A DNA stretch of 19,640 nt from Bacillota bacterium (GCA_023460575.1 JAEWPQ010000015.1:1-19640), one strand, 5' to 3'. Shown: positions 7,800 to 14,483, counted from the first letter of the stretch. Made by a program: numbers and translations. The notes: generated by a model not told the origin, from the letters alone.

Positions 7800-10255
7800 A
7801 ACGCCCATTATGTCTGATTGCAGGGGGATTTGTACTTGGAGAGACTGCCGTACTGCTGGCTTTGACATCTTGGCTTTTTCTTCCGGCGCTGATTGCAGCC
7901 GGGATGATTTTTTGCGTTTGCAGGAGAGGCAGAAACCCGCTTTGGGTCTTTTTGCCTCTTGTTTTTTTCTACTTAGGATCGGCCCGTGCAGATTCTGAAA
8001 TGAATAATTGGAGAGAACGGGAAAAAAGGATGGATGAAATTTCCTCTTATTATACCGAGGTTCAGGGTGAAATTTCTTCCATTGAGGAAGATGAGGGAAC
8101 TGTCTGTCTGACTTTAAAAAATAACCGGGTCCGGAAGATGAGAAAAGGGAACTGGGATGAGGTATCTTATGAGCCTTCCAAAATTCTGGTATCCTTAAAG
8201 AAGGCCGGTAACCGTTCATCGGAACTTTTGGGAATTGGGCAGGCGGTTGCGGTGCGGGGAGAGGTGCAGCTCTTTTCCCAGGCGAGAAATCCAGGTGAGT
8301 TTGACTTCAAAAACTACTACCAGTCCATGGGATTTGAATTCCGCCTTTTTGCAGAAGAGATGGAAATAGTGGATGCCGCCAAGTCCCCGCTATTAGAACA
8401 CTTAAGGAAATTGAAAGCCCGAAGTAAGGCTCTTCTCTATCGGGATGCCAAAGAAGAGGATGCTGGTATTTTTGCGGCTGCCGTGCTGGGAGATAGAAAG
8501 GGGGTTTCCAGTGAAATCAAGGACTTATACCAGAAAAACGGTATCGCCCACCTTCTTGCAATCAGTGGCCTTCATATGTCCTTTATCGGACTGGCTTTCT
8601 ATAAGCTGATGAAAAAAGCCGGGACAGGCTTTTGGGGCGCTGGTTTTTTAAGCACAGCTCTTCTGATTTTATACGGCATTTTGACCGGCGGGAGCCCCTC
8701 TGTTGTGCGTGCGGGTTTGATGATGTGTGCTGGATTTTATGCTGCCTGTCTTGGCAGAACCTATGACTTAATGTCTGCAGCTTCGCTGTCTTTACTTCTT
8801 CTTAGTTTTCAGTCTCCGTTTCTCATTATGCAGGGAGGAGTCCAGCTGTCCTTTGGAGCTGTTTTTGCGATTGGAGGACTGACTCCGGTCATCCGGGGCT
8901 GGCTGGGAAAAAATCATCTGTTTGCCGGGAGCATTTCTGCCTGCTTTGCTGTTCAGATGATGACTCTGCCTGTAACGGCATTTCATTTTTATCAAATGCC
9001 TCCTTATGGCCTGTTGCTGAATCTTCTGGTCATTCCCCTTGTGGGTGGAGTACTCTGTTCCGGTATGGGAGTGATTGCCTTTGGAGCCATAAGCTCAGTT
9101 TTAGGAACTGCCGCTGCAGGGACCGGACACTATATTCTGTCTTTGTATGAAGTTCTGCTAAAAACGGCGGAACAGATACCGGGGCACAATATTATTTTGG
9201 GAAGGCCGGGAATTCGCGTGCTTGCCGCTTTTGCATTACTTCTGACTGCTGGTATGCTGCTCATTGAAATGTTGGGGAAATGGGAGAATGGAGAGAAGAA
9301 AGGGGATTCGCCTAAAGAGGGAAAGGATAAAAATGCAGCCGGGATTCCATATGGTGCAAAGCTTCCTTTTTTAGCAGGATTCTATCTTTTGTCCATACTG
9401 CTTTTTTTGCCTCAGCCAGTAAAAGGGCTGGATGCATGGTTTCTTGATGTTGGGCAGGGAGATGGTATTTTACTGAGGACTGAAGGGGGAGCCATACTGG
9501 TAGACGGAGGCAGTTCGTCAAATAAGTCTCTGGGAGAGTACACGCTGGCTCCCTGTCTTAAATCCCTCGGTATTTCCGTAATTGATTATGCATTTGTCAG
9601 CCATGGGGACCAGGATCATTTAAGCGGGGTGAAATACATACTGGAAAGCTGTGAGGATATTCAGATTAAGAATCTGTTTCTTCCCTATCATGGGAGGGAG
9701 GATGAATCCATTCAGTCTCTGGAAGAGCTGGGAAGAAAAAGGGGAACATGCGTGCGGTATTTAACAGGAGGAGATTTTATGAAAATAGGAACCCTTTCCA
9801 TCACCTGCCTTTATCCCGGTAAAGAAGACGTTCCGAGTGATGTCAATGGAGAATCACAGGTGCTTAAAATGGATTATGGTGATTGCCATATGCTGTTTAC
9901 CGGTGATATGGGGGAGGCGGACGAGCAGCGCCTTCTTGGAAAAACGGATTATAATTCACTTGGTGAAGTAAATGTTTTAAAAACCGCTCATCACGGTTCG
10001 AAGTATTCCTCCAGTGAACCGTTTCTTGATGCAGTATCTCCCTCCTGGTCTGTGATCTCCTATGGACAGGGAAATTCTTACGGGCACCCCCATAAAGAAG
10101 TATTAGATCGTTTAAAAGATCAAAATGTTACCGTCTTTCAGACTGGACTTAGCGGAGCGGTCAGACTGGAAACCGATGGAACCAGGATTCGTTTTTCAAC
10201 TTTCGTTGACGGAAATAAGAACCATGGGTATAATGAAGGGAAGGAAAAGGAGTGA
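7796..10255 (+). CDS. comEC: ComEC/Rec2 DNA-uptake channel, probable ATA start
   Basis: The membrane channel that passes single-stranded DNA into the cytoplasm during natural transformation. With the ATA at 7796 as start it has 819 residues. The N terminus then reads (M)KRPLCLIAGG, hydrophobic as in other ComEC proteins, followed by an OB-like domain (about 60-200), the Competence membrane core with LLAISGLHMSFIG (254-266), and a C-terminal metallo-beta-lactamase domain with SHGDQDH (602-608), MLFTGDM and KTAHHGS (729-735). The domain motifs are intact. In the comEC frame, stop TGA at 7760 bounds the ORF and no ATG, GTG or TTG occurs before TTG 7862, which has no Shine-Dalgarno and would cut 22 residues from the first hydrophobic region. 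So either ATA is used or expression is impaired. Overlaps holA or lies beside it; typical comEC-holA pairing. Confidence 0.93.
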   Translation: MKRPLCLIAGGFVLGETAVLLALTSWLFLPALIAAGMIFCVCRRGRNPLWVFLPLVFFYLGSARADSEMNNWREREKRMDEISSYYTEVQGEISSIEEDEGTVCLTLKNNRVRKMRKGNWDEVSYEPSKILVSLKKAGNRSSELLGIGQAVAVRGEVQLFSQARNPGEFDFKNYYQSMGFEFRLFAEEMEIVDAAKSPLLEHLRKLKARSKALLYRDAKEEDAGIFAAAVLGDRKGVSSEIKDLYQKNGIAHLLAISGLHMSFIGLAFYKLMKKAGTGFWGAGFLSTALLILYGILTGGSPSVVRAGLMMCAGFYAACLGRTYDLMSAASLSLLLLSFQSPFLIMQGGVQLSFGAVFAIGGLTPVIRGWLGKNHLFAGSISACFAVQMMTLPVTAFHFYQMPPYGLLLNLLVIPLVGGVLCSGMGVIAFGAISSVLGTAAAGTGHYILSLYEVLLKTAEQIPGHNIILGRPGIRVLAAFALLLTAGMLLIEMLGKWENGEKKGDSPKEGKDKNAAGIPYGAKLPFLAGFYLLSILLFLPQPVKGLDAWFLDVGQGDGILLRTEGGAILVDGGSSSNKSLGEYTLAPCLKSLGISVIDYAFVSHGDQDHLSGVKYILESCEDIQIKNLFLPYHGREDESIQSLEELGRKRGTCVRYLTGGDFMKIGTLSITCLYPGKEDVPSDVNGESQVLKMDYGDCHMLFTGDMGEADEQRLLGKTDYNSLGEVNVLKTAHHGSKYSSSEPFLDAVSPSWSVISYGQGNSYGHPHKEVLDRLKDQNVTVFQTGLSGAVRLETDGTRIRFSTFVDGNKNHGYNEGKEKE

Positions 10256-10263
10256 AACATGTT

Positions 10264-11235
10264 ATGCAGACCCTGAATCAGGATATAAAAAATAATAGTT
10301 TTAAGCCGGTTTACCTCTTATTTGGGGAAGAAGCCTTTTTGAAAAACAGCTATAAAAATCAGATGAAATCGGCCATAACCCAGGGAGATACCATGAATTT
10401 CAATCAGTTTAACGGAAAATCCATTGACGTAAAGGAACTGATAAGCCTTGCCGATACCATGCCTTTTTTTGCTGAGAAGCGAATGATTCTGGTAGAAGAC
10501 AGCGGTTTTTTTAAATCGGCAGCAGAGGAACTGGCTGTCTACCTTCCCCAGATGCCGGATACAACCTGTATGGTGTTTGTGGAAACAGAAGTGGATAAAA
10601 GAAGCAAAATGTTTAAAAAGATAAAGGAACTGGGATATGCTGCTGAAATGGAACGTCAGGATATGAGCCAGCTTGCCAGGTGGGCGGGAACACTTCTTTC
10701 CAGAGAAGGGAAGAAGGTGACCGGACAGACCATGGAGCTTTTCTTAAGCATGACCGGAGATGATATGGAAAACATCCGCATGGAGCTGGAAAAACTGATC
10801 AGTTTCACCTTGGGAAGAGAAGTCATAACAGATGAGGATGTGATGGCAATCTGTACGGAGCGGACTGCCAATAAGATATTTGAAATGGTCAATTCCATTG
10901 TTAACCGCCAGACAAAAAAAGCCCTTGCACTCTATGAAGATTTGCTCACATTGAAAGAACCGCCTATGAGAATCCTGTTTCTCATAGCCAGACAGTTTAA
11001 TCAGCTGCTTCAGGTTAAGGAACTGATGGGAAAGGGGATGGACAAGAGTGGGATTGCATCTAAGCTTAAAATACCGCCTTTTGCAGCTGGAAAACTGATG
11101 CCCCAGGCCAGGACTTTTTCAAAGGAGCAGATTCTTTCTTATGTGAGTTCCTGCGTGGATGCTGAAGAGGCAGTAAAGACAGGGCGGCTTTCGGACCGTC
11201 TGGCAGTGGAGCTTTTACTTACGGCAGCTTATTAA
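10264..11235 (+). CDS. holA: DNA polymerase III delta subunit
   Basis: The delta subunit opens the sliding clamp as part of the cytosolic clamp loader. The protein begins MQTLNQDIKNNSFKPVYLLFGEEAFLK, where the family's N-terminal YLL-GEE motif replaces a working Walker A. Downstream are typical features: MPFFAEKRMILVEDSGFF, the FVETEVDKRSKMFKK strand-helix, ANKIFEMVNSIVNR linker and PPMRILFLIARQFNQLL in the C-terminal collar domain. At 323 aa it has the usual length. I prefer ATG 10264 with AAAGGAG 11 nt upstream, because homologues start right at this motif. An alternative is GTG 10252, which overlaps the comEC stop and adds four residues. It is the last gene of the operon, followed by a long hairpin. 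Confidence 0.94.
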   Translation: MQTLNQDIKNNSFKPVYLLFGEEAFLKNSYKNQMKSAITQGDTMNFNQFNGKSIDVKELISLADTMPFFAEKRMILVEDSGFFKSAAEELAVYLPQMPDTTCMVFVETEVDKRSKMFKKIKELGYAAEMERQDMSQLARWAGTLLSREGKKVTGQTMELFLSMTGDDMENIRMELEKLISFTLGREVITDEDVMAICTERTANKIFEMVNSIVNRQTKKALALYEDLLTLKEPPMRILFLIARQFNQLLQVKELMGKGMDKSGIASKLKIPPFAAGKLMPQARTFSKEQILSYVSSCVDAEEAVKTGRLSDRLAVELLLTAAY

Positions 11236-11257
11236 GAAAACGGGTTGTATAAAAACT

Positions 11258-11311
11258 GAAAACCAGGAGAATAAGGAACGGCTGAGTAGTTCCTTATCAC
11301 TCCTGGTTTTC
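11258..11311. terminator. Long bidirectional hairpin between holA and the reverse small gene
   Basis: Outer arms 11258-11269 and 11300-11311 pair perfectly over 12 bp, inner arms 11271-11279 and 11289-11297 over 9 bp, with a 9-nt loop and only an A / CA interruption. On the reverse strand it is followed by TTTTCAGTTTTTATAC, a good U-tract; on the forward strand the tail is weaker (CTGTTTACTTT). The right arm also encodes the last codons and stop of the reverse 70-aa gene. Confidence 0.8.
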
Positions 11312-11509
11312 CTGTTTACTTTGGAAAAAAAATATATCTTCAACATCCTTGTCTTCACTACAGAGCAACTGATGGGCAGCAATAGTCTCCAGAGTGTCAC
11401 TAAGCTGGTTGAAAATACTACTTAGCAGAGCAATTTCAGCGGCTGAGCGGTCTTTCGCCAGACAGCAGGCGATGGATGACACAAGCGCTACGAGTTCACA
11501 AGATTGCAT
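11297..11509 (-). CDS. Small conserved-looking protein, 70 aa (DUF6774-like)
   Basis: A reverse-strand gene with ATG at 11509-11507 behind AGAGGTGAT. The product begins MQSCELVALVSSIACCLAKD, then RSAAEIALLSSIFNQLSDTLETIAAHQLLCS and ends in an acidic tail. The two-helix pattern with early Cys-Glu-Leu and the I-A-C-C motif resembles small clostridial proteins that I recall being annotated DUF6774; that name is from memory and untested. Four cysteines in 70 residues (4, 15, 16 and about 50) may be functional. No signal peptide or membrane segment is convincing. Its function is unknown. It lies 55 bp after the ImmA-like gene in the same direction and its last codons form one arm of the long hairpin. 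It may be a host gene beside the insert rather than part of it. Confidence 0.75.
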   Translation of the reverse strand: MQSCELVALVSSIACCLAKDRSAAEIALLSSIFNQLSDTLETIAAHQLLCSEDKDVEDIFFFQSKQENQE

Positions 11510-11564
11510 GTAAGATCACCTCTGGATAATATATGATAACTATGCCTATAATACGATAAAAAAA

Positions 11565-12020
11565 CTATTCAATCATTTTATAGATATTAAATGGCTCAAA
11601 AAAGATTAAATAACAGTCCTTCTGCAAGCCTTTCCCGTATTTTGTGTGATAGCATTCCAGTGCTTCCAGCAAAAATTCTTCTGTTACATCTAAGTGCTCT
11701 GCAATTTCATAGCTATTCCGGCATCCGGCTTCTTTTGCCGCAACCAGCTTTTCCAATGTAATCATCTTGTTGTAAGCCCAGAGACGAGCGGTACGCTCCT
11801 GCTTCCGGTTAGAAACATCGGACTGATCTAAAATGTCTCCGGCAGTGGTGTAATAATGTCCAAGCTCTTCCGCCAGGACACAGGCCTTCTGGCATCCGGA
11901 CATATTCTGCCGGATCAGAATATGATCTCCTCTGATTCGTCCATCATTTGCAATTAACGGTTTTTCCTTAATCAGAATTCCATCAGATTCTGCTTCTTGT
12001 AATAACGTGTCATAATTCAA
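11565..12020 (-). CDS. ImmA/IrrE-like protein of the repressor module
   Basis: About 151 aa. In the ICEBs1 and related phage systems, ImmA is a metalloprotease that cleaves the neighbouring repressor ImmR after DNA damage. Here the gene lies 27 bp after the XRE repressor, the same arrangement. The core is CVLAEELGHYYTTAGDI: the usual HExxH zinc motif appears as EELGH, so the catalytic Glu and second His remain but the first position is Glu instead of His. A C-terminal helical region with a small HTH-like segment (NSYEIAEHLDVTEEFLLEALE) follows. I chose TTG 12020 because GAGGTG lies 6 nt upstream; the in-frame GTG at 12029 is itself part of that Shine-Dalgarno. Whether it cleaves the repressor cannot be read from sequence. 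Confidence 0.88.
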   Translation of the reverse strand: MNYDTLLQEAESDGILIKEKPLIANDGRIRGDHILIRQNMSGCQKACVLAEELGHYYTTAGDILDQSDVSNRKQERTARLWAYNKMITLEKLVAAKEAGCRNSYEIAEHLDVTEEFLLEALECYHTKYGKGLQKDCYLIFFEPFNIYKMIE

Positions 12021-12047
12021 ACAAATCACCTCAACGAGTTTTATTCC

Positions 12048-12530
12048 TTATTCATCGAAAAAGGCATCATCATACTGCTTCATTTCTTCTGTCACTTCGA
12101 TATCTGTCCGCTCATGAGCGGCAACCGGTTGTAAATAAGTCTGGGTATCCTTGTGTAAGGGGGAAATAACCGGGACTGTTTTTGTATATTGGGGAATGTG
12201 TACCATCTCACTGACTCTTTTAAGTGCTTCTTTCTGTCCGCTTTCATTGAGCTTTTGAAAGTTGTTTAACATTTCCCTGGCGGATTCTCCAAAGCAGCTG
12301 TTTACATGTTCCAGCGCAAAACTTTCTGTTTCCTCCCAGCCCATTAAGGAAGCGGGGGTTGTTTTCAGTGCTTTTGCAATAGCGGTTATTTTAGACTGGG
12401 GAAGTCCTCTGCCGTCCACCTCTATCTTATTAATGGAAGAACGTGATTTGTAACCCGCCATTCGAGCAAGCTCTTCCTGTGACATTCCCAGTTCTTCACG
12501 TCTTTGTTTTATGATCTGACCTATATCCAT
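12048..12530 (-). CDS. XRE-family repressor (CI/ImmR-like)
   Basis: A 160-aa DNA-binding protein. Residues about 5-63 form the helix-turn-helix domain (IIKQRREELGMSQEELARMAGYKSRSSINKIE, then KITAIAKALKTTPASLMGW), the standard Cro/CI pattern. The remaining 95 residues are hydrophilic and lack the S24 (LexA-type) Ser-Lys peptidase, so inactivation by self-cleavage is unlikely; the adjacent ImmA-like protein would do it instead. ATG 12530 has GGAGGTGAT upstream. The promoter is close to ideal and the leader only about 14 nt. It is divergent from the Cro-like gene, the classic genetic-switch layout. The likely targets are the two 19-bp near-palindromes at 12632 and 12875; that is inference from position. 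Confidence 0.93.
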   Translation of the reverse strand: MDIGQIIKQRREELGMSQEELARMAGYKSRSSINKIEVDGRGLPQSKITAIAKALKTTPASLMGWEETESFALEHVNSCFGESAREMLNNFQKLNESGQKEALKRVSEMVHIPQYTKTVPVISPLHKDTQTYLQPVAAHERTDIEVTEEMKQYDDAFFDE

Positions 12531-12550
12531 AGGATCACCTCCATGACAGC

Positions 12551-12579
12551 ATTATAACATGGAGTAGAACTATTTTCAA
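12551..12579 (-). promoter_or_regulatory. Promoter of the XRE repressor gene
   Basis: On the reverse strand TTGAAA (12579-12574), exactly 17 bp spacer, then TATAAT (12556-12551). This is close to the sigma-A consensus. The predicted start is about 14 nt before the ATG. Confidence 0.8.
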
Positions 12580-12597
12580 CAAATTTTAAGAAGCGTG

Positions 12598-12626
12598 TTG
12601 ACAAAATGGATACGCAGGAGTATGGT
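12598..12626 (+). promoter_or_regulatory. Rightward promoter of the Cro-like gene
   Basis: TTGACA (12598-12603), 17-bp spacer, TATGGT (12621-12626). The -35 is perfect and the -10 matches four of six bases. Its start would be near 12633, on the first base of the first operator. It also shows that the in-frame ATG at 12606 is promoter, not the gene start. Confidence 0.7.
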
Positions 12627-12631
12627 GATGG

Positions 12632-12650
12632 TGTAGACAAAAAGACTACA
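12632..12650 (+). promoter_or_regulatory. Operator copy 1 (TGTAGAC-N5-GACTACA)
   Basis: TGTAGACAAAAAGACTACA, a 19-bp near-palindrome with perfect TGTAG / CTACA ends. It covers the predicted start site of the rightward promoter. A second copy lies 243 bp downstream; over 29 bp the two copies agree at 24 positions, while the sequence between them is unrelated. Confidence 0.65.
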
Positions 12651-12665
12651 AGAAAGGAGGAAGGC

Positions 12666-12908
12666 ATGACGAATACAGTTCGGTTAAATGAACTAATTAA
12701 AAAATCCGGGCTTAAAAAGGGGTGGATTGCAGCCAGACTACATTTATCCAGCTATGGACTTCGAAGGAAACTGTGGAATAAGAGTCAGTTTAAGGCGGGT
12801 GAGATTAAGTTGCTGTGTGAGTTGCTTGGAATTGTGTCGTTGGAGGAGATAAGTGGTATTTTTTTTAATGATAATGTAGACATACAGACTACAAAAAACA
12901 CTATATAA
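12666..12908 (+). CDS. Small helix-turn-helix protein (Cro-like position)
   Basis: An 80-aa protein starting MTNTVRLNELIKKSGLKKGWIAARLHLSSYGLRRKL. The pattern (ELIKKSGLKKGWIAARL as helices 1-2, SSYGLRRKLWNKSQF as recognition helix, then IKLLCELLGI) matches short phage HTH proteins of the Cro/DUF739 type. ATG 12666 has AAAGGAGG upstream; a longer frame from 12606 would begin inside the promoter. It is divergent from the XRE repressor and is the first rightward gene. Its last codons (NVDIQTTKNTI) are written over the second operator, and its TAA stop lies within the TATAAT of the holin promoter. Role as Cro-like antagonist of the repressor is inferred from position and size. Confidence 0.85.
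   Translation: MTNTVRLNELIKKSGLKKGWIAARLHLSSYGLRRKLWNKSQFKAGEIKLLCELLGIVSLEEISGIFFNDNVDIQTTKNTI
12875..12893 (+). promoter_or_regulatory. Operator copy 2 (TGTAGAC-N5-GACTACA)
   Basis: TGTAGACATACAGACTACA, the second copy of the 19-bp near-palindrome. It contains the predicted -35 hexamer (12881-12886) of the holin promoter, a position where a bound repressor would block RNA polymerase. It lies in the last codons of the Cro-like gene. Confidence 0.65.
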
Positions 12909-12909
12909 T
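12881..12909 (+). promoter_or_regulatory. Predicted holin promoter
   Basis: CATACA (12881-12886), 17-bp spacer, perfect TATAAT (12904-12909). The -35 is weak (three of six), as expected for an activated or tightly repressed promoter. The start would be near 12916, giving a leader of about 29 nt before the holin ATG. Confidence 0.5.
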
Positions 12910-12944
12910 GCTATTAACATAAATTAAATATGAGGAGAGACAAA

Positions 12945-13361
12945 ATGAAAAACACCTTATGCACCTTAACCGGTATAATCGGCAGTGTCATCACAACTTT
13001 GTTTGGAGGTTGGGATACTGGAATTGCTACTTTGATCCTGTTTATGGCAATAGACTTCATATCCGGGATAGCAGTAGCTGCTATATTTCATAACAGTAAA
13101 AAAACAGAAACAGGGACTTTGGAATCAAAAGCAGGTTGGAAAGGCTTATGCAGAAAATCAATGACTCTTCTGTTCGTTCTAATTGCTCATCGACTGGATT
13201 TGTCTATTGGAACAACATACATACGAGATACCGTAGTAATTGGCTTTATGGCAAATGAGCTCATATCCATAGTAGAGAATGCCGGACTAATGGGAATTCC
13301 ACTACCCTCTGTTTTGACGAAGGCAATAGACTTGTTAAACCAGAAATCACAACCCTCGTAA
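12945..13361 (+). CDS. Phage-type holin (TcdE/UtxA, holin 4 family)
   Basis: A 138-aa membrane protein. The start ATG 12945 has GAGGAG 7 nt upstream; the upstream ATG 12930 precedes that site. Hydrophobic segments lie at about 7-22, 27-48, 74-88 and 94-112, separated by a charged loop with KKTETGTLESKAGWKGLCRK. The motif FMAIDFISGIAVAA and the segment ESKAGWKGLCRKSMTLLFVLIAHRLD are typical of the phage_holin_4 / 'toxin secretion/phage lysis holin' family that includes TcdE of Clostridioides difficile. Such holins make membrane lesions that release a muralytic enzyme or large toxins. Here the amidase gene follows 256 bp downstream with one small gene in between. Identification of the family is firm; release of a toxin is not suggested, since no toxin gene is nearby. 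Confidence 0.92.
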   Translation: MKNTLCTLTGIIGSVITTLFGGWDTGIATLILFMAIDFISGIAVAAIFHNSKKTETGTLESKAGWKGLCRKSMTLLFVLIAHRLDLSIGTTYIRDTVVIGFMANELISIVENAGLMGIPLPSVLTKAIDLLNQKSQPS

Positions 13362-13461
13362 AAAAGATTTTTTGGAGCCATTCAGAAAGATAGCTTTAAT
13401 CTATACGGTACATCTTTCACACGCCCTTCATATATTAATAAAAAGGGACAAGGTGATATCT

Positions 13462-13617
13462 ATGGTAAAAAGCGAATCAACAAAAGACATGACCCACATA
13501 GAACTACTTGGAATACAGGAAAACTTAAAAAATTCCGATTATACAGAAATCGAACGCTTCCGGGAATCCTTTGATGCAGATGACATGGGATTCTCGGGAA
13601 GAAGGGAGGGGATTTAA
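13462..13617 (+). CDS. Small protein, 51 aa, between holin and amidase
   Basis: ATG 13462 has AAGGTGAT about 5 nt upstream, and the stop TAA directly abuts the GTG start of the amidase. The product MVKSESTKDMTHIELLGIQENLKNSDYTEIERFRESF... is hydrophilic and acidic, probably helical, with no membrane segment or signal peptide. The frame extends upstream to 13372 without another good ribosome binding site. I do not recognise it. Its place in a lysis cassette suggests a regulator or chaperone of lysis, but small unknown proteins are common at such positions and nothing in the sequence proves a role. The 100 bp before it, after the holin stop, hold nothing I can name. Confidence 0.6.
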   Translation: MVKSESTKDMTHIELLGIQENLKNSDYTEIERFRESFDADDMGFSGRREGI

Positions 13618-14448
13618 GTGGAGATAAACAAACTTCTAACCCCATATAACTACAGCAACGGCGAACTAAGCCGTATTAAATATATCGTCATTCATTACGT
13701 AGGGGCGCTGGGAGGGGCGGAGGCAAACTGCAAATACTATGCCTCCCGGTATGTCGGCGCCAGCGCCCACTACTTTGTGGGATTTTTCGGAGAGATCTGG
13801 CAGTCAGTAGAGGACAAAAATATCGCATGGCACTGCGGAGCCAAGACCTACATTCATCCCGAATGCCGCAACAGCAACAGTATCGGCATAGAACTATGCG
13901 TCAGAAATAAAGGCAGCCAGTCCGATACAAGCAGAGACTGGTATTTTGAAGATGCAACCGTCGCTTCAGCAAAAACACTGACAAGGCATCTTATGGAACA
14001 ATACGGGATCAGAGAAGACCACGTAATCCGCCACTACGACGTCACCGGTAAAATCTGCCCCAATCCATATGTATATAACCACACCAGCCATACATGGGAT
14101 GACTTTAAAGATTCACTTTTATCAGCAGCGGAAGTAAAATCCGGATGGGCGGAAGAGGAAAACGGCTGGAGATTTTATTTGGGAAATTCAGGAAATTATG
14201 TGAAAAATGCCTGGTATCAGGACGGAGAAACCTGGTACTGGTTTGATGAAGCCGGATATATGGTAAGAGACACCTGGAAAACCGGAAGTGACGGAAAATG
14301 GTATTATTTAGACAGTACCGGGAAAATGGCAAAAGACCAGTGGGTAATCTGGAAAGGAGAGCTATACCGGTTAACATCTGACGGCAGTATGTATGAAGGG
14401 GAGCTGCGCCTTAATACAGATAAAAACGGTGCACTTCAAATCTTATAA
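13618..14448 (+). CDS. N-acetylmuramoyl-L-alanine amidase with cell-wall-binding repeats (endolysin)
   Basis: A 276-aa peptidoglycan hydrolase. Residues about 15-165 are an amidase_2/PGRP-fold domain: IKYIVIHYVG gives the first zinc His, GASAHYFVG and AWHCGAKTY belong to the substrate groove, and VIRHYDVTGKICPNPY carries the second His and the zinc Cys. Residues about 175-265 hold choline-binding-type repeats (YQDGETWYWFDEAGYMV, GSDGKWYYLDSTGKMA, WKGELYRLTSDGSMYEGE), which anchor the enzyme to the wall. No signal peptide is present, so release depends on the holin. Start GTG 13618 follows GGGAGGGG and abuts the preceding stop. The enzyme closely resembles endolysins of Lachnospiraceae prophages. 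It is the last gene of the cassette. Confidence 0.94.
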   Translation: MEINKLLTPYNYSNGELSRIKYIVIHYVGALGGAEANCKYYASRYVGASAHYFVGFFGEIWQSVEDKNIAWHCGAKTYIHPECRNSNSIGIELCVRNKGSQSDTSRDWYFEDATVASAKTLTRHLMEQYGIREDHVIRHYDVTGKICPNPYVYNHTSHTWDDFKDSLLSAAEVKSGWAEEENGWRFYLGNSGNYVKNAWYQDGETWYWFDEAGYMVRDTWKTGSDGKWYYLDSTGKMAKDQWVIWKGELYRLTSDGSMYEGELRLNTDKNGALQIL

Positions 14449-14454
14449 AAACCT

Positions 14455-14483
14455 GGCGGGATCCAACAAAATGACATCCCGCC
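14455..14483 (+). terminator. Hairpin after the amidase gene
   Basis: GGCGGGAT (14455-14462) pairs perfectly with ATCCCGCC (14476-14483) around a 13-nt loop. No U-tract follows on the forward strand (AAACCAAAAAA), so it may be a 3'-end stabiliser or a weak terminator that acts with the next hairpin. Confidence 0.5.

Noticed and set aside
7767..8219. 150-codon open frame on the reverse strand
   Set aside because: It is antisense to the gerMN end and comEC start, has no ribosome binding site, and its translation (many S, P, R, F) is typical of a shadow frame.
12561..12573. Third operator copy inside the repressor promoter (GAGTAGAACTATT)
   Set aside because: It has TAG and CTA halves but with a 2-bp gap rather than the 9-bp gap of the two real copies; too short to count.
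12606..12665. Longer start for the Cro-like protein at ATG 12606
   Set aside because: The ATG lies between the -35 and -10 boxes of the predicted promoter and lacks a Shine-Dalgarno; ATG 12666 has AAAGGAGG.
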